64,000 bases of DNA from Argyresthia goedartella. Its lineage: Eukaryota; Arthropoda; Insecta; Lepidoptera; Argyresthiidae. Shown piece by piece: positions 1-9,993 of the stretch; within the stretch, counting starts at the first letter, position 1; every line of letters starts with the position of its first letter. Below the pieces are notes generated by a model. That model had not been told where the DNA came from. It did no database searches and saw only the letters and a program-made list of their open reading frames with translations. The stretch lies in the NCBI GenBank assembly GCA_949825045.1, contig OX463810.1, forward strand, positions 33,862,201 to 33,926,200, in the 5' to 3' direction. The translations under genes were made by a program, and so were the position numbers.

Positions 1-779
1 TAAATGTATGCTGATTGCTATTGCCGGAACGAATACTAAACCCACTAGTTATGAGCCGGTTCAACTATACGTGAAGTTAAAATAATTATCAATTAAGTAG
101 CTGGAGTCACGGCACCGTGAACAAGGGACCGCCTCACTTCTAGTCACTGTTTCTTATGCAAGACTTCTTACTAACAGATAGATAACTACCAGTTAGTTCT
201 TGCAAATATTGCAAAAACACACGGCGCTGCTATGCCGTGTGCATCATGCATCTATATGCAGTGGCGAATGGGAATCAATATTTATGACACTAAGGATGAG
301 ACACGTGGTTTCGTTGTGAAGGTCTATGGCCTAGTACTTACACGCTCGCCTGCCACGCAGAGGTTGCGGGTTCGAGTGCAATCCGAGAAGTTCTAATGAG
401 GTTAGTGTCAAGCGGATATTCTAACAGTGATGAAAACATCGTGAGGTAACCTCCAAATCTCGATGGCTGCGGCGATGGGCTAGCCACACTGTCAGGCAAA
501 ATTTAGTGTTGACAAACTGGCTCCCCGTATGGAAAAATTCGTGACGCTGTGTCGATGTTTCATATTTACAAGTTGGTTCAGCTCTATTTTGCGCAAGCTT
601 GTAAAAAATGAAATGAAATGATGTTGATTTGCTTGAAATGCGGTACAATATATAGTGGTAAATGTAAAAAATGTAAAAATGCTCAGCACATTTCACCTGT
701 CCAGGTATGCAATTATTTTTTACCTAAATCTAAAATATGTCATTTAAAATCTATTTACATTATATTAATACGTCATTCC
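1..779. other. Non-coding; tRNA-like SINE head and repeat piece
   Basis: Around 328-395 a tRNA-like block has GTCTATGGCCTAGTAC and a B-box-like GGTTCGAGTGC, so it is probably a SINE head. At 455-545 GGCGATGGGCTAGCCACACT belongs to a repeat also seen at 22070-22150, 22908-22965 and 45625-45715. No gene seen. Confidence 0.45.
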
Positions 780-1260
780 TTAGATATGAATAACTTTAAG
801 ATTAAGGTATTCATCTATATTATAGAAACATTCCTTCAAGAGCCATCTTTGTAGTGTGGACTTAAATAGTGTCAATGGAAACGTTTTAATTGACTGTGGG
901 ACCTTATTGTATATTTTTATTAACATTCTGTAACAACTTCTATCGCAAAATTCGGTCCTGCACAGCAGGGTTACAATTTTATCTGGATATCTTGTGTTAA
1001 ATGTGTATGCATCCTTGTTTTTTTTTAAATATTTGGTTGACTGTGAGCAAAACATGCCATTTCAAATATGTAGAGACTTGGCAACGACAAGATTTTAAGT
1101 TTAATGAATAGAGGTTTACATGACTCTTATGGATGTGCATGGCAGATTGCTCTAATGCATCTTTTTTGTAAAATAAAAACTTTTTTAAACTCACTTGCGT
1201 AACCCCATAGAATTAGGCAGTATTTTAATACAGAGGCCACATAACTATACAAGGTACAGG
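780..1260 (-). pseudogene. Degenerate LINE reverse transcriptase C-terminus, LINE-A-related
   Basis: In several minus-strand frames the text parallels the LINE-A C-terminus: a KYCLILWG block followed by VFILQKRCIRAI (1127-1260), then YNKVPQSIKTFPLTLFK, then FYNIDEYLN (780-940). At least two frame changes are present. It is more distant than the other LINE-A copies and may be a sister family. Confidence 0.7.
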
Positions 1261-2224
1261 CCCCGTCAGGTTTCTTGTTCCTCTCTCTCTCGCCAATATA
1301 CGCATCTCTCTTGTAACCATGCAAACTCAAACTCAAACTAATTTTTTTATCGTAAGTAGCCAAAAATAATGCACTTTTACAAGTCAGACACTTATACATG
1401 GAGAAAAATAAAAATAAATTAATTAAGATCGACTAAACTCATGAGTGATTGTGGTTTGAGTTTGAAAAAGGAAATTTTTTGAAAAAAAAAAGGGAAGGAA
1501 AATGAAGGTGTGATTCATGGCTGAATCACGCACAGGAAAAGGAAACTCAACACTGTGTTAAATATCTTGATCGCTATCTATATTTCGGAAAAATGGTTGT
1601 ATGTGTACTTAATTGTTTTTCTCTGATTAAAGTATCTTGGTCAAGTCATTGGCGTGTACGCGTACCACTCATTAGGAAACACTGCTCTAACACTGCTCTG
1701 CGTGGTATTCTGTCTACATCTGGTCTTTGTATGTGCCCCAGTCATGTCAATCTTCTCAGTTTTAGAGTGCCAGTGATACTGACAGTGTGAGTAAATTGTA
1801 GGACTTCCTCTACATTTTCGTCACGACGAACAGTGGTTGGAAAAACTAAACGTAACGTCGAGTTTGCTTGCGACCGTTGTGGCGAGAAATGTGGCAAAAA
1901 ATGTGTCTCCCAGAATTCACAGCAGCTGATGTGCATGTGCATTAACCCATCTGTAAAGATGACAAGGCCAATGATGATGTATACCCGTGCCCGATGCGTC
2001 GGTATCCCCTCATTCAGGTACCAAGAATCCCGACGCGGGTTGTACAAGGGCTGACATGCGTGACCACGCATAAATTGGCGAAACGCGTGTTGGAAGCGAG
2101 ACTAAAGCTGCCAACGATAGTTGCGTTTGTATGTATATAGGTGGATATGTAGATTATGTGCTGTCACGATCAGATCGAGAAAACAAAACATAACATTTAC
2201 ATATAGGCTTCTGGTCCCACAAAT
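1261..2224. other. No supported gene
   Basis: Contains a CT run (1275-1292) and AT-rich DNA. A plus-strand Cys-rich stretch (FACDRCGEKCGKKC, about 1860-1905) resembles the terminal zinc-finger-like text of some LINE proteins but is too short to assign. Confidence 0.4.
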
Positions 2225-2666
2225 TGCAAATTCCAAATGTCTTTCTTACTGGAGATATTTACATATACTTAGCAAACGTTATTTTTTGCCACTTCTCTAA
2301 ATTGGACCACTGTGGGAGAAGAAGGGAGTAGAAACTCCCACAGATTGGATTTTAGATCTCTTTTAAAAATTGCTTGTGCTTAACTAATGCAAATATTAGC
2401 AGAGTACATTATAAGCAGGAATAAATAATTACAAAATTTATTCCTGCTTATCAAAACAGCAAGGTCTGTGTTGAGTCAGATAAACCCGTCATTCAAGTAA
2501 TCTTGAATATTGCAATGTCCCTTTTTCGACAAAGTCGCTTTAACATGGTTTTTAAATTGCTAAAATGGCAATTTCAAGATCTCCCAGAGGTATCTTGTTG
2601 TAGTAGCGAATACACTGACCCTTGAAAGAATTGGTAACCTCCGCGAGTCTAAACCGGGGCGCAAAT
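2225..2666 (-). mobile_element. LINE-A 3'-end fragment
   Basis: Minus-strand match to the LINE-A1 C-terminal codons and 3' UTR, including the stem-loop arms at 2310-2318 and 2335-2343 and the text for KGQC...YYNKIPLE with small changes. The ORF is decayed. Truncated at the 5' side, where it meets a SINE2 tail. Confidence 0.8.
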
Positions 2667-2736
2667 AGGATACCCTGTCTTGTGGTAACCAGAAACAGCG
2701 ACGTCACACACATGTAAACATCCAAGACCTGGGATT
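2667..2736 (-). mobile_element. SINE2 tail fragment
   Basis: Plus strand AGGATACCCTGTCTTGTGGT to CCAAGACCTGGG matches the inverse of the SINE2 body only. It abuts the LINE-A fragment at 2225-2666. Confidence 0.6.
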
Positions 2737-3734
2737 TTGAAGATGCCTTTCATCAAATCATGACCTTTAAAAGCTAGATACGGATAAGCTGGCTGTGGTA
2801 TAGTAATGAATGATCGTCGTGATGTCTGAGGTGTTGAGTTTTCCAAATAGTTTAGGATGTACCTAGTTTTATCAGAAGTAAAGTATCCATAAAAAATTCA
2901 CCCACCACCCCCTTACACCCTTCATATAATAGCCCATATTTAGAACGGCCAAGTTTTTGCTCTTATTTTTCGTCTCGTAACCATGAGTGCGCGTTTTCCA
3001 GATTAATAATTTGTTACGAGCCAGAAAATGGCATTTTAAAGTACCTCCGCCCATTGAGAGAGAATCTGTTTAGAAAAGTTTGGGAACAGAACCAAGTCCC
3101 TAAAAAATATCTGCCATTTTTTTCCGAAAGAAACATGAAATATTATGCTGAAGCATGAACTCGAAACAAAAAGCTTTACAGCTGTCTTGCGAACACGTTT
3201 CTGCTTGTTTTTTTAACAAAATTCCTTATGGTGTATCCTTAGCTGATAAGGCATTTTCTCGGCAAAGGATATGATAACGTCATCACGCGATACTATTATG
3301 AAACCCCTTGAAAACCTTATTTTGGTATCTACTACAAGTATACTACTGTATGCGATTTGACAATGGCACCTAAGTCCGCATTTGTTGGAAATGTGTATCT
3401 TGCTTTGTAAACGCAATGCAATATCATACTTCGCGAACATACTGATAAGTGTCTGTAGATTTAAAAATGCTATTGCTATCTCTCTCTCTCTCTCATGTGC
3501 TTTTCTAAGGACTGGACGTGTAAAATTACCACCGAATAAAATCTAGTTGAATCTCGTCCAAAGAAAGTTTTTTTTACGCTTAATATACAATAGGTTATGG
3601 GCCCAGCACGCTTCCACTGCGCGGCTCTGCTAGCATTTGCTCCCGCTTGGTGGCGCCGGCGTAGTTGGAGGCAAAGAGTTTCATTCATCGGAGGGTAGTT
3701 TTAAAAACACGTCACGTGATCTCTAAAATACACT
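2737..3734. other. No supported gene
   Basis: Unique-looking AT-rich DNA with a CT microsatellite (3478-3494) and a GC-rich patch at 3600-3670 without usable splice context. Confidence 0.4.
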
Positions 3735-3832
3735 CAGTGGTCCAATGTAGAGAAGTGGCAAAAAATGACGATTGCTAAGTATAAGTAAATACGGTAATAA
3801 AGACATTTGGAATTTGGAATTTCGACACTTGA
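3735..3832 (+). mobile_element. LINE-A-type 3' tail fragment
   Basis: CAGTGGTCCAATGTAGAGAA through TAATAAAGACATTTGGAATT matches the last ~80 bp of LINE-A, with a GAATTTG-type tandem tail. Confidence 0.6.
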
Positions 3833-4525
3833 CACTGGAAAATTAACCTGAAATTAGGTTAGCTTGCTATTTATTCTAGGAAGAAGTTAATATCATTTGA
3901 CCAATTTGACAGATAGACAGAATCCAACTACACCGGCGCCATCTGCAATGTGCTTTTGATATTAGGTGCCATTGAGAACGAAAAGTCACGTTAACCTCTC
4001 AAAACCCGAGGGTAGTTGGGACGGGTCGCGAGTTTGAACTTCATGCCATGGTAATAAAATTTAAAACCTATAACGGCAAAGTGGCGTTAGCTAACGTCGG
4101 TGGTTTTCAAGAAGAATACAGTGAAAGTCAAAGATATTTATTTGCAAATATTGGTGCTTATGATGTTATGAACAATTTTTGAACTTAACTATATTTTATC
4201 CTATAAGGATGTGCAAATATTATGAAAAATACAATTATAAAATAGAAATTCGAAAAAGCCACATCGAGAGATCAGTTATTAGTTACAATTATAATGTCTA
4301 TTGATGATGTAAGTCAATTTAAATTAGGCAAAAAATAATAAAAATAATGTTTATGGAATGTCAAGTTATACAATAATACAAATGTCAAATTAGATTAAGC
4401 AAGTCCTACAAAAATAATAAAATTACACATAATAGCAGTTGTTGTCCATACAAGATACAGGAATAGCATACAAACAAAAACATCACAGAGGGTCAAGAGT
4501 TTTCCCATACGAGGAGCAGAGGCAT
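3833..4525. other. No supported gene
   Basis: AT-rich DNA without recognised repeats; no exon-like segment. Confidence 0.4.
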
Positions 4526-4605
4526 TGGCATGGTGTAGATTGGCATGGTGTAGATTGGCATGGTGTAGATTGGCATGGTGTAGATTGGCATGGTGTAGAT
4601 TGGCA
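4526..4605. repeat. 15-bp minisatellite (5.3 units)
   Basis: Five perfect consecutive units of TGGCATGGTGTAGAT plus TGGCA. An ORF through it reads WHGVD repeats only because the unit length is a multiple of three. Confidence 0.95.
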
Positions 4606-4794
4606 ATTTAATGTATATAGTAAAGATACCATGGCAACATTTGAGGACTGCTGCGTGTTTTATAAAATATTTATGTTATCTAACAAAACGTGTGTTTTGT
4701 GGTCCGCTAAATTGTCACTTGTTGCCATTATTTGCTTTCTACATTAAATTGCCAAGCTTTGGATGTGTTTCTAAATAACATTTACATACATGCA

Positions 4795-4955
4795 CATACA
4801 TTGCTTGCACTAGGATACCCTGTGTCGTGGGAACCAGAAACTGCGAGGTCACAAACATGTATTTTGTTTTTTTTTTCCTCCCCAAGATTCGAAGCAGGGA
4901 CGTCTCGCTTGGTAAGCACATCCTCGACCGCCACACAGGGGTCGTCAGATAAATA
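4795..4955 (-). mobile_element. SINE2 copy (old)
   Basis: Minus-strand copy. The body is on plus as CACTAGGATACCCTGTGTCG, followed by a T-rich linker and a diverged head with a CTTCGAATC B-box remnant (minus). Confidence 0.65.
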
Positions 4956-5727
4956 ATAGCATTATTTGTAGGTAGATATGTTACCGGCAATCTGTGTCAT
5001 CCGGTATTATATATAATCCCTAGGCAATATATTATGCCTAAAACGTGCAGATATAATAATGAAATATTTTTTATTTTATACTTTGCCTAGGTATTATATA
5101 TAATACCTAATGCGGTAATATATGTATAAGCGTAAAAATACTTAGTTTTTAGTAAATTTTGTTGTTCTTACATGTTCAACCTAACTCGAAGAATAAAGGG
5201 GCTTCGCTTCGCTCACCCCCTTTACTCTTCACCTAAGCTACCGCAGTGTTTTGCCCTGATATTCTATCAAAATCAATTTATTTTACACATTGCCGGTGAC
5301 CAAGAAGGCTTTCTATATAATCCCTTGGCATTGTATATATTACCTAGGTATAGTATGTAATGGACATTAGTATTAATAATATTTCATATATTGCCTGAAC
5401 GCCCCAGGTATCATATATAGTGCCTGGGTATTATATAGAATACCTGCATTATACTTTAAAGTATCAAAAGCAAAGGAATATCTAACATATTGATTAAGAC
5501 CGTCAAAGGAAATCTATCTGGAAGTATACGGTTAGTGAATAAAATATATGATTTCCGATAGGGTGTGCCGACGAGCCGCCGAGCATGTCATCTCTCATAA
5601 TCCTATTACAGGGGGCTATCCACACGCCGCGTGTGCTTCGAAGCCACGGTGGCTGAGTTGGTGAGTACTGTTACAACTGTTGTTGATAACGTCATCAACA
5701 TTACCATGTACTTGATGCGTTATGGAT
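4956..5727. other. AT-rich interval with repeated palindromic motif
   Basis: Besides REP-5 (5130-5280), this interval holds six or more variants of CCTAGGTATTATATATAATA on both sides of it (4996-5120, 5309-5460). No gene. Confidence 0.5.
5130..5280 (-). repeat. REP-5 copy
   Basis: Inverse of the block found at 61722-61850: plus TTGTTGTTCTTACATGTTCA, AGGGGCTTCGCTTCGCTCAC, GCTACCGCAGTGTTTTGCCC. Both M2 elements carry a diverged version, and 14157-14220 holds one end. Confidence 0.7.
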
Positions 5728-5851
5728 TTTATCTACACACGTATCATTATCCTCTTTACTGCGTCTAAAAACCGCACGTTAAGACCAGCATAACGTAAAA
5801 CAATTTGGTAAAAACGCATTTCTTATCTGAAAATATGTACATTATGACCAT
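5728..5851 (-). repeat. R460 copy A, right-end part (split by BEL element)
   Basis: Matches the 3' portion of the R460 family as read on the minus strand (ends GTGTAGATAAAA; on plus TTTTATCTACACACGTATCA). It stops exactly at the BEL target site within the near-palindrome GTACATTATGACCAT/AATGTAC. The copy continues at 12553. Confidence 0.88.
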
Positions 5852-6039
5852 TGTTTGGTCTACCAAAGGTCTAGCAATAAAAGATTTGCTCCAGCTTTTT
5901 CGTCACCCTTTTATTTTTACGTCTTATAGCTCAGTCCCTTACTCTATGGTTCTGTCCTGGCTTCCTTTTCTTTTTCCGTCATAACATCTAGCCTCGCCGG
6001 CCAGCGAGCCAAGGAGGCTGCCGGCCTTACGCCACGACA
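5852..6039 (-). repeat. 3' LTR of BEL/Pao element
   Basis: 188 bp, TG...CA, colinear with the LTR at 12365-12552. The pol reading frame recovered downstream of the LINE insert runs into this LTR and stops at TAA (plus 6027-6029), a pol/LTR overlap. Confidence 0.92.
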
Positions 6040-6252
6040 TCCCCACCTCCATTATTGGGAGCCAATACTCCCGGTGGTTGGACGTCCAGCCGGCAGAGCT
6101 TGGCTGCTGCTCGTCGGTACGGTCCCAGTCTGGTATTCACGTCAGCTACACGGACTAGTCCGTCGGGTCCTCTGTATGTTTTTGTCACGACACCCCGTAG
6201 CCAGAGGTTACGGGGCGCCTGGTCATCTGCTATAATAACTAAGTCACCGTCC
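6027..6252 (-). pseudogene. BEL/Pao pol C-terminal tail beyond the LINE insert
   Basis: On the minus strand the sequence after the insert reads DGDLVIIADDQAPRNLWLRG, matching the conserved GDLV-x-x-x-DD-x-x-PR-x-x-W end of BEL/Pao integrases. It continues open to a TAA in the 3' LTR. This shows that the intervening 867 bp is foreign to pol. Confidence 0.82.
6040..6050 (-). other. Polypurine tract of BEL/Pao element
   Basis: The minus strand reads GGAGGTGGGGA immediately before the 3' LTR. This is the position and composition of a plus-strand DNA primer. Confidence 0.7.
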
Positions 6253-6258
6253 GTTATT

Positions 6259-7125
6259 AATAATAATAAATCTTTTTATTTCAGGTATAAAAACCCATAT
6301 TGACAAATACCTTAAAAACTAGAGATATATAACATTTTATGAACCTAATCTAACTTACTTTAACTTAACTTAAACCTAGCTAGGGATTTTTTTCCTCGTC
6401 GGTCTCGCCTCCCTATAGCGTCTGTATACGATGCCTTCCGGCCAGTAGTCCTTGGCAAGGAACATCTTCTTGAGTTCGGCCGGCACCCGAAGTTTAAACG
6501 ACAGGAAGTCCTTTGGTCTTTCTGACTCTAAAGGACTTATCTGCAGCGTAATCGTCTTCTGACTGCAAGGCGGAACCTGGACTTTCTTTACCCTTTCCTG
6601 GATGTGACGCTCAATGTCCTCTTTGGTCATATTCACGTCGAGCCTGGAAAGGTATATCTGCGTCGTGGGAGCGGCAGCTTTGAGGCTGCACTCGGCGGCG
6701 GGGGCGGTGCCACGCTGATTGCGGTTGCGTCTAGAGCGGCGTTTCCTGTTGTGGACCAGGATAAATCCGTCTCCATCAACGGTCGCATTCGGCGGGCCGC
6801 GGGCGGGCCTGGCTAGCGGCGCAGCCTGCAGCTTCTGTTGTTCGGCGGCGGGTGGTGCGGGGCGCGGGCGGCGGCGGCGGGCACGGCGGGACACAGCAGC
6901 ATACGTGTCCTTCTGGGGTTCCGGTGTTTTGGATGGACCAGAAGAGACCGCATCAGGTGCTGGTCGAATTGGCTTCGTGACGTCACGAGGCGGTGCGGTA
7001 TTCGTCGACGCGGGCTTAGCAACCCGCGTAACTAGGTCAGTCGCTTGTTGGGCGTTTTTGCTGACCGTCGCGTTGCCGGCACGCGCGTCGGCTATTCGCT
7101 GCGTCGGCAGCGAGGTATGAGCCTG
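6259..7125 (-). mobile_element. LINE-C: truncated LINE fragment inserted in BEL pol
   Basis: 867 bp on the minus strand between two copies of GTTATT (plus 6253-6258 and 7126-7131), a 6-bp target duplication. It is GC-rich at its 5' side and ends in a short TTATTATTATT-type 3' repeat. The open frame (part of 6376-7458) encodes an Arg/Pro/Ala-rich stretch followed by YLSRLDVNMTKEDIERHI, an SFKLRVP segment and DYWPEGIVYRRYRE. This layout is typical of the Gag-like ORF1 protein of insect Jockey/CR1-type LINEs. No reverse transcriptase is present. How ORF1 alone came to have a 3' tail is unclear; an internally deleted element is likely. Confidence 0.78.
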
Positions 7126-7488
7126 GTTATTGGTCGAGTCGTTGGTCCGTACCATTTGTCCCGTCTTGTCAAAGTCGGTAGGTACTCCTTGAGCCACTGC
7201 TTCCAGACTTAAGTCAGCAAGTCGTTGTCCTTCCCTCCAGTTTCGTCTCAGCAGGTCACCGTCACCAAAGCTTCCGAAGGGCTGGTCGAAATCGTTAGTT
7301 TTGGCCAGTAAGAAGTCATTTGGTGTCAAGGGCAAGTCGTCTACATGGTCGAGTGGGACGTAGGTTAGGGGTCGGGTGTTGACTATAGCTTCTGCCTCGG
7401 CAACCACCGTCTGTAGGGTCTGGTCGCTTGGAACAACTTCTTTCAGTGTCGCCTTCATAGCCGTTTTAATAGACCGAACCAGGCGCTC
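7126..7488 (-). pseudogene. BEL/Pao integrase C-terminal segment with frameshift
   Basis: The frame resumes after TAG at 7489-7491 and shows the usual post-catalytic integrase text (AEAEAIVNTRPLTYVP, LPLTPNDFLLAK). Around 7202-7217 the coding sense shifts to another frame, so a small indel lies there. At 7126-7131 the homology is cut by the LINE-C insertion. The remaining C-terminal pol sequence reappears at 6252-6027. Confidence 0.8.
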
Positions 7489-8937
7489 CTAGCATCCGCC
7501 CATGTGGGGGGCCTGCGGCGCAATAAAATGCCACTCGATCTGCCTGATACTTCCGGAGCGTAGTAGTTCCTCTTGATCTTTCGCACGAACCGATTGCTTT
7601 AGCTCATTGTCTGCTCCCTTAAAGGTAGTTGCATTGTCGCACCATATCTGTTCCGGGCAGCCTCGTCTTGCAATAAACCGTCTTAGTGCCATTATCGCAC
7701 TGCTAGTTGTCAGGTCGTGAACGAGCTCTACGTGTACAGCTCTGACCGTGAGGCAAGTGAACAAGGCACCATACATTTTCTCGTGCCTCCGGCCTACCTT
7801 GACCGTCATGGGTCCAAAATAATCAAGTCCAGTAAAGCGAAACGCTCGTCCCCCGGTCTTGAGCCTTACGTCGGGCAGTTGTCCCATTAGAGGTGGAACT
7901 GGTTTCGCCTTGTCAATCTTGCATTTTTGACACGTATTCCAGGTTGCCTTCACTGCATTCCGACCGTTGCATATCCAAAATCGTTGTCTGACGTTGTTCA
8001 AAGTCATCTCTCGGCCAGCATGTTCCGCATCCTTGTGGTACTGTTGGAGTAGCAGCTTTGTAAAGGTGTCTTTTGGATGCAAGATAGCAGGATGTTTTGT
8101 GCCTTCGGCTACATTAGATGCTGTTATTCTTCCTGAAACTCGAAGAACACCATCGGCATCTAAGAAGGGTGTCAACTGTCGCAGAGAGCTCGTCTTGTCC
8201 ACAAACTCCGTCGATAGTATCGAAGCAATTTCTCGTGAGTAATTCCGCCTTTGACTTTCTTTAACCCACGCAGTTTCAGCAGACCTCAGGTCACTGGCCG
8301 TGAGTTCGCCGGTTCGTCTGTTTCCCGAGCCTCTGGAGTTGTGGATGAAGCGAAAGATCCAGGCGGTGCTTCTGATTAGTCTCCAGTACGATGAGAACCG
8401 GCTGTCATCTGGCAGGGCTCCATTTGCTTCAGAAGTGCGTAGATTTACCGCCTTCACCTCAACGTCATCCAGATCTAGAGCTAGAGCTATGGACCTTTCG
8501 TCTTCCTGTGGCCATGACTCTTCGCGTTGTCGAAGAAAATCGGGTCCTCGAAGCCATCTATCATTGCTGGCAATGACAACGTCCCGTGTGGCATCATCAG
8601 CGGGGTTCATGTCTGTCGGCACCCACCTCCAGTCACAGACGTCTGTCAGCTCAAAAACTTCGCTGACACGATGCGCTACAAAAGGCTTGAAACGTCCGGT
8701 CTCGGACCTAAGCCAGCTAAGGACAGTTTTCGAGTCCGTCCAAAATTTTATTTTGTTAATTGGTAGTCCTATGTATCTCTTCAAAACCTGGGAGAGTCGT
8801 GCTCCCATCACGGCTGCCTGTAACTCTAGCCGAGGTATGCTCAGGACCTTTAGAGGCGCAACCCTCGCTCGCGCCATTACCATTGCTACATGCCATACTC
8901 CGTCGGCCGTCTTCCTTCTGAGATAAGCAACGCTCAC
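7489..8937 (-). pseudogene. BEL/Pao RNase H and integrase segment of pol
   Basis: 482 codons in the same frame as the reverse transcriptase. The RNase H part has E38 in RLELQAA, D68 in FWTDSKTV and D114-D115 in NPADDATRD. The integrase follows: an HHCC zinc domain (H301, H306, C336, C339), then the DDE core with D372 in LDYFGPM and D434 in IWCDNATTFKG, then the third-acidic-residue region near the end (WHFIAPQAPHMGG). The frame is closed by TAG at 7489-7491, and the same frame resumes in 7458-6376. The stop falls in the conserved segment after the GG, around where the catalytic glutamate is expected, so integrase activity from this copy is unlikely. Confidence 0.88.
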
Positions 8938-8967
8938 AAAGGCCCAAGGGCCTTCTGCGATGCAAGC

Positions 8968-9993
8968 TCAAGAGCTGGCATAGCAAAAGACGTGCAACTC
9001 AGCAGATGCATGCTTGTCACAGTTATTAGCGGACAGCCAGCGCGGTATTCGTACCTCTCTCGTCTTGCTCAGCTCTTGCAGCCAGGTTTGCCATCTGTGA
9101 AAGTGGCACGTTTCAATCTCATCATCCCATCCTATTTTGGACTTCCAAATGTCTTGAAGTAAGATGCGGGCCTGAACTGTAACATAGAGCAGAAACCCCA
9201 GTGGGTCAAACACGGACATGACTAGCTTCAAAACATCTCTCTTGGTCGGTCTTTTGACGCCAGCGCTGATGTCGCAGTCAACTTTGTGGAACTTCAATAG
9301 GAAGGTGAAACTACCGTCTTCGGGGTCCCAGTTTAAGCCTAAAACGCGTTCCATGGTCTCGTTCTTATCATCTGAGAGCATCTTTGCACCACCCGGTGCA
9401 AGCTTATCTTCGGGCAAATGTCCTAGAAGCCGTTTGGAGTTTGACATAAAGTTTCGCATGTTAAAAACTCCCTTAGCATGAATACTTATCACATCATTTA
9501 CAACCTGTAGAGCCTCGTCGTACTCGTCAATTGAATAGATGAAGTCGTCGACGTAATGGTGTTCTACGATTGCGTCAACAGCCTTGGGGTGCGTGGTCTT
9601 GAATCTGGTCGCGTTCAAATTCTTCACGTACTGTGCAGATGACGGCGAACACACAGCACCAAAGGTCATCACATTCATGGCGTACTCACCACTGTCCCAC
9701 AGAAGCCGCTGTGCTTGTTGGTCCTCTTCTCTGATCAGTACGCGATGAAACATCTCTTGAATGTCACCCATCACAGCTATCTTGCCGCAACGGAAACCTA
9801 AAAGGATGCCTGCTAGTGATGTGAGAAAGTCAGGTCCGCTAAGTAGGAAATCATTGAGCGACTTGCCGCTTGACTTCGCTGCGCAGTCAAGTACTAGGCG
9901 TAGCTTGTTTGGCTTATTTGGGTTGAACACGGTGAAGTGTGGCAGATACCACGTTTTGTCAGTCTTTGTTACCTGCTCCGTTAGCTTCTTCAT
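8968..9993 (-). pseudogene. BEL/Pao reverse transcriptase segment of pol
   Basis: This segment follows the preceding ORF in the same frame, right after its TAA. The 341-codon stretch shows reverse-transcriptase landmarks: the fingers motif near residues 31-36 (LRLVLDC), the first catalytic aspartate in MGDIQEMF (about residue 77), and the YVDD active site at residues 147-150. It runs to VFCYASS at the RNase H entry and is cut by TGA at 8968-8970. Ten more codons in the same frame lead into the next open segment. The open part has no visible catalytic-residue loss, so the lesion is only the stop. Confidence 0.88.

Noticed and set aside
1833..2054. Cys-rich small protein (CDRCGEKCGKKC)
   Set aside because: Too short, no supporting exon signals; at most a LINE C-terminal remnant.
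4439..4747. 102-codon ORF with WHGVD repeats
   Set aside because: Created by the 15-bp minisatellite; no homology or splice context.
6604..7120. Long plus-strand ORFs in GC-rich DNA
   Set aside because: Antisense shadows of the minus-strand LINE-C/BEL coding sequence.
8300..8926. 208-codon plus-strand ORF
   Set aside because: Antisense to the BEL RNase H/integrase frame; no motif.
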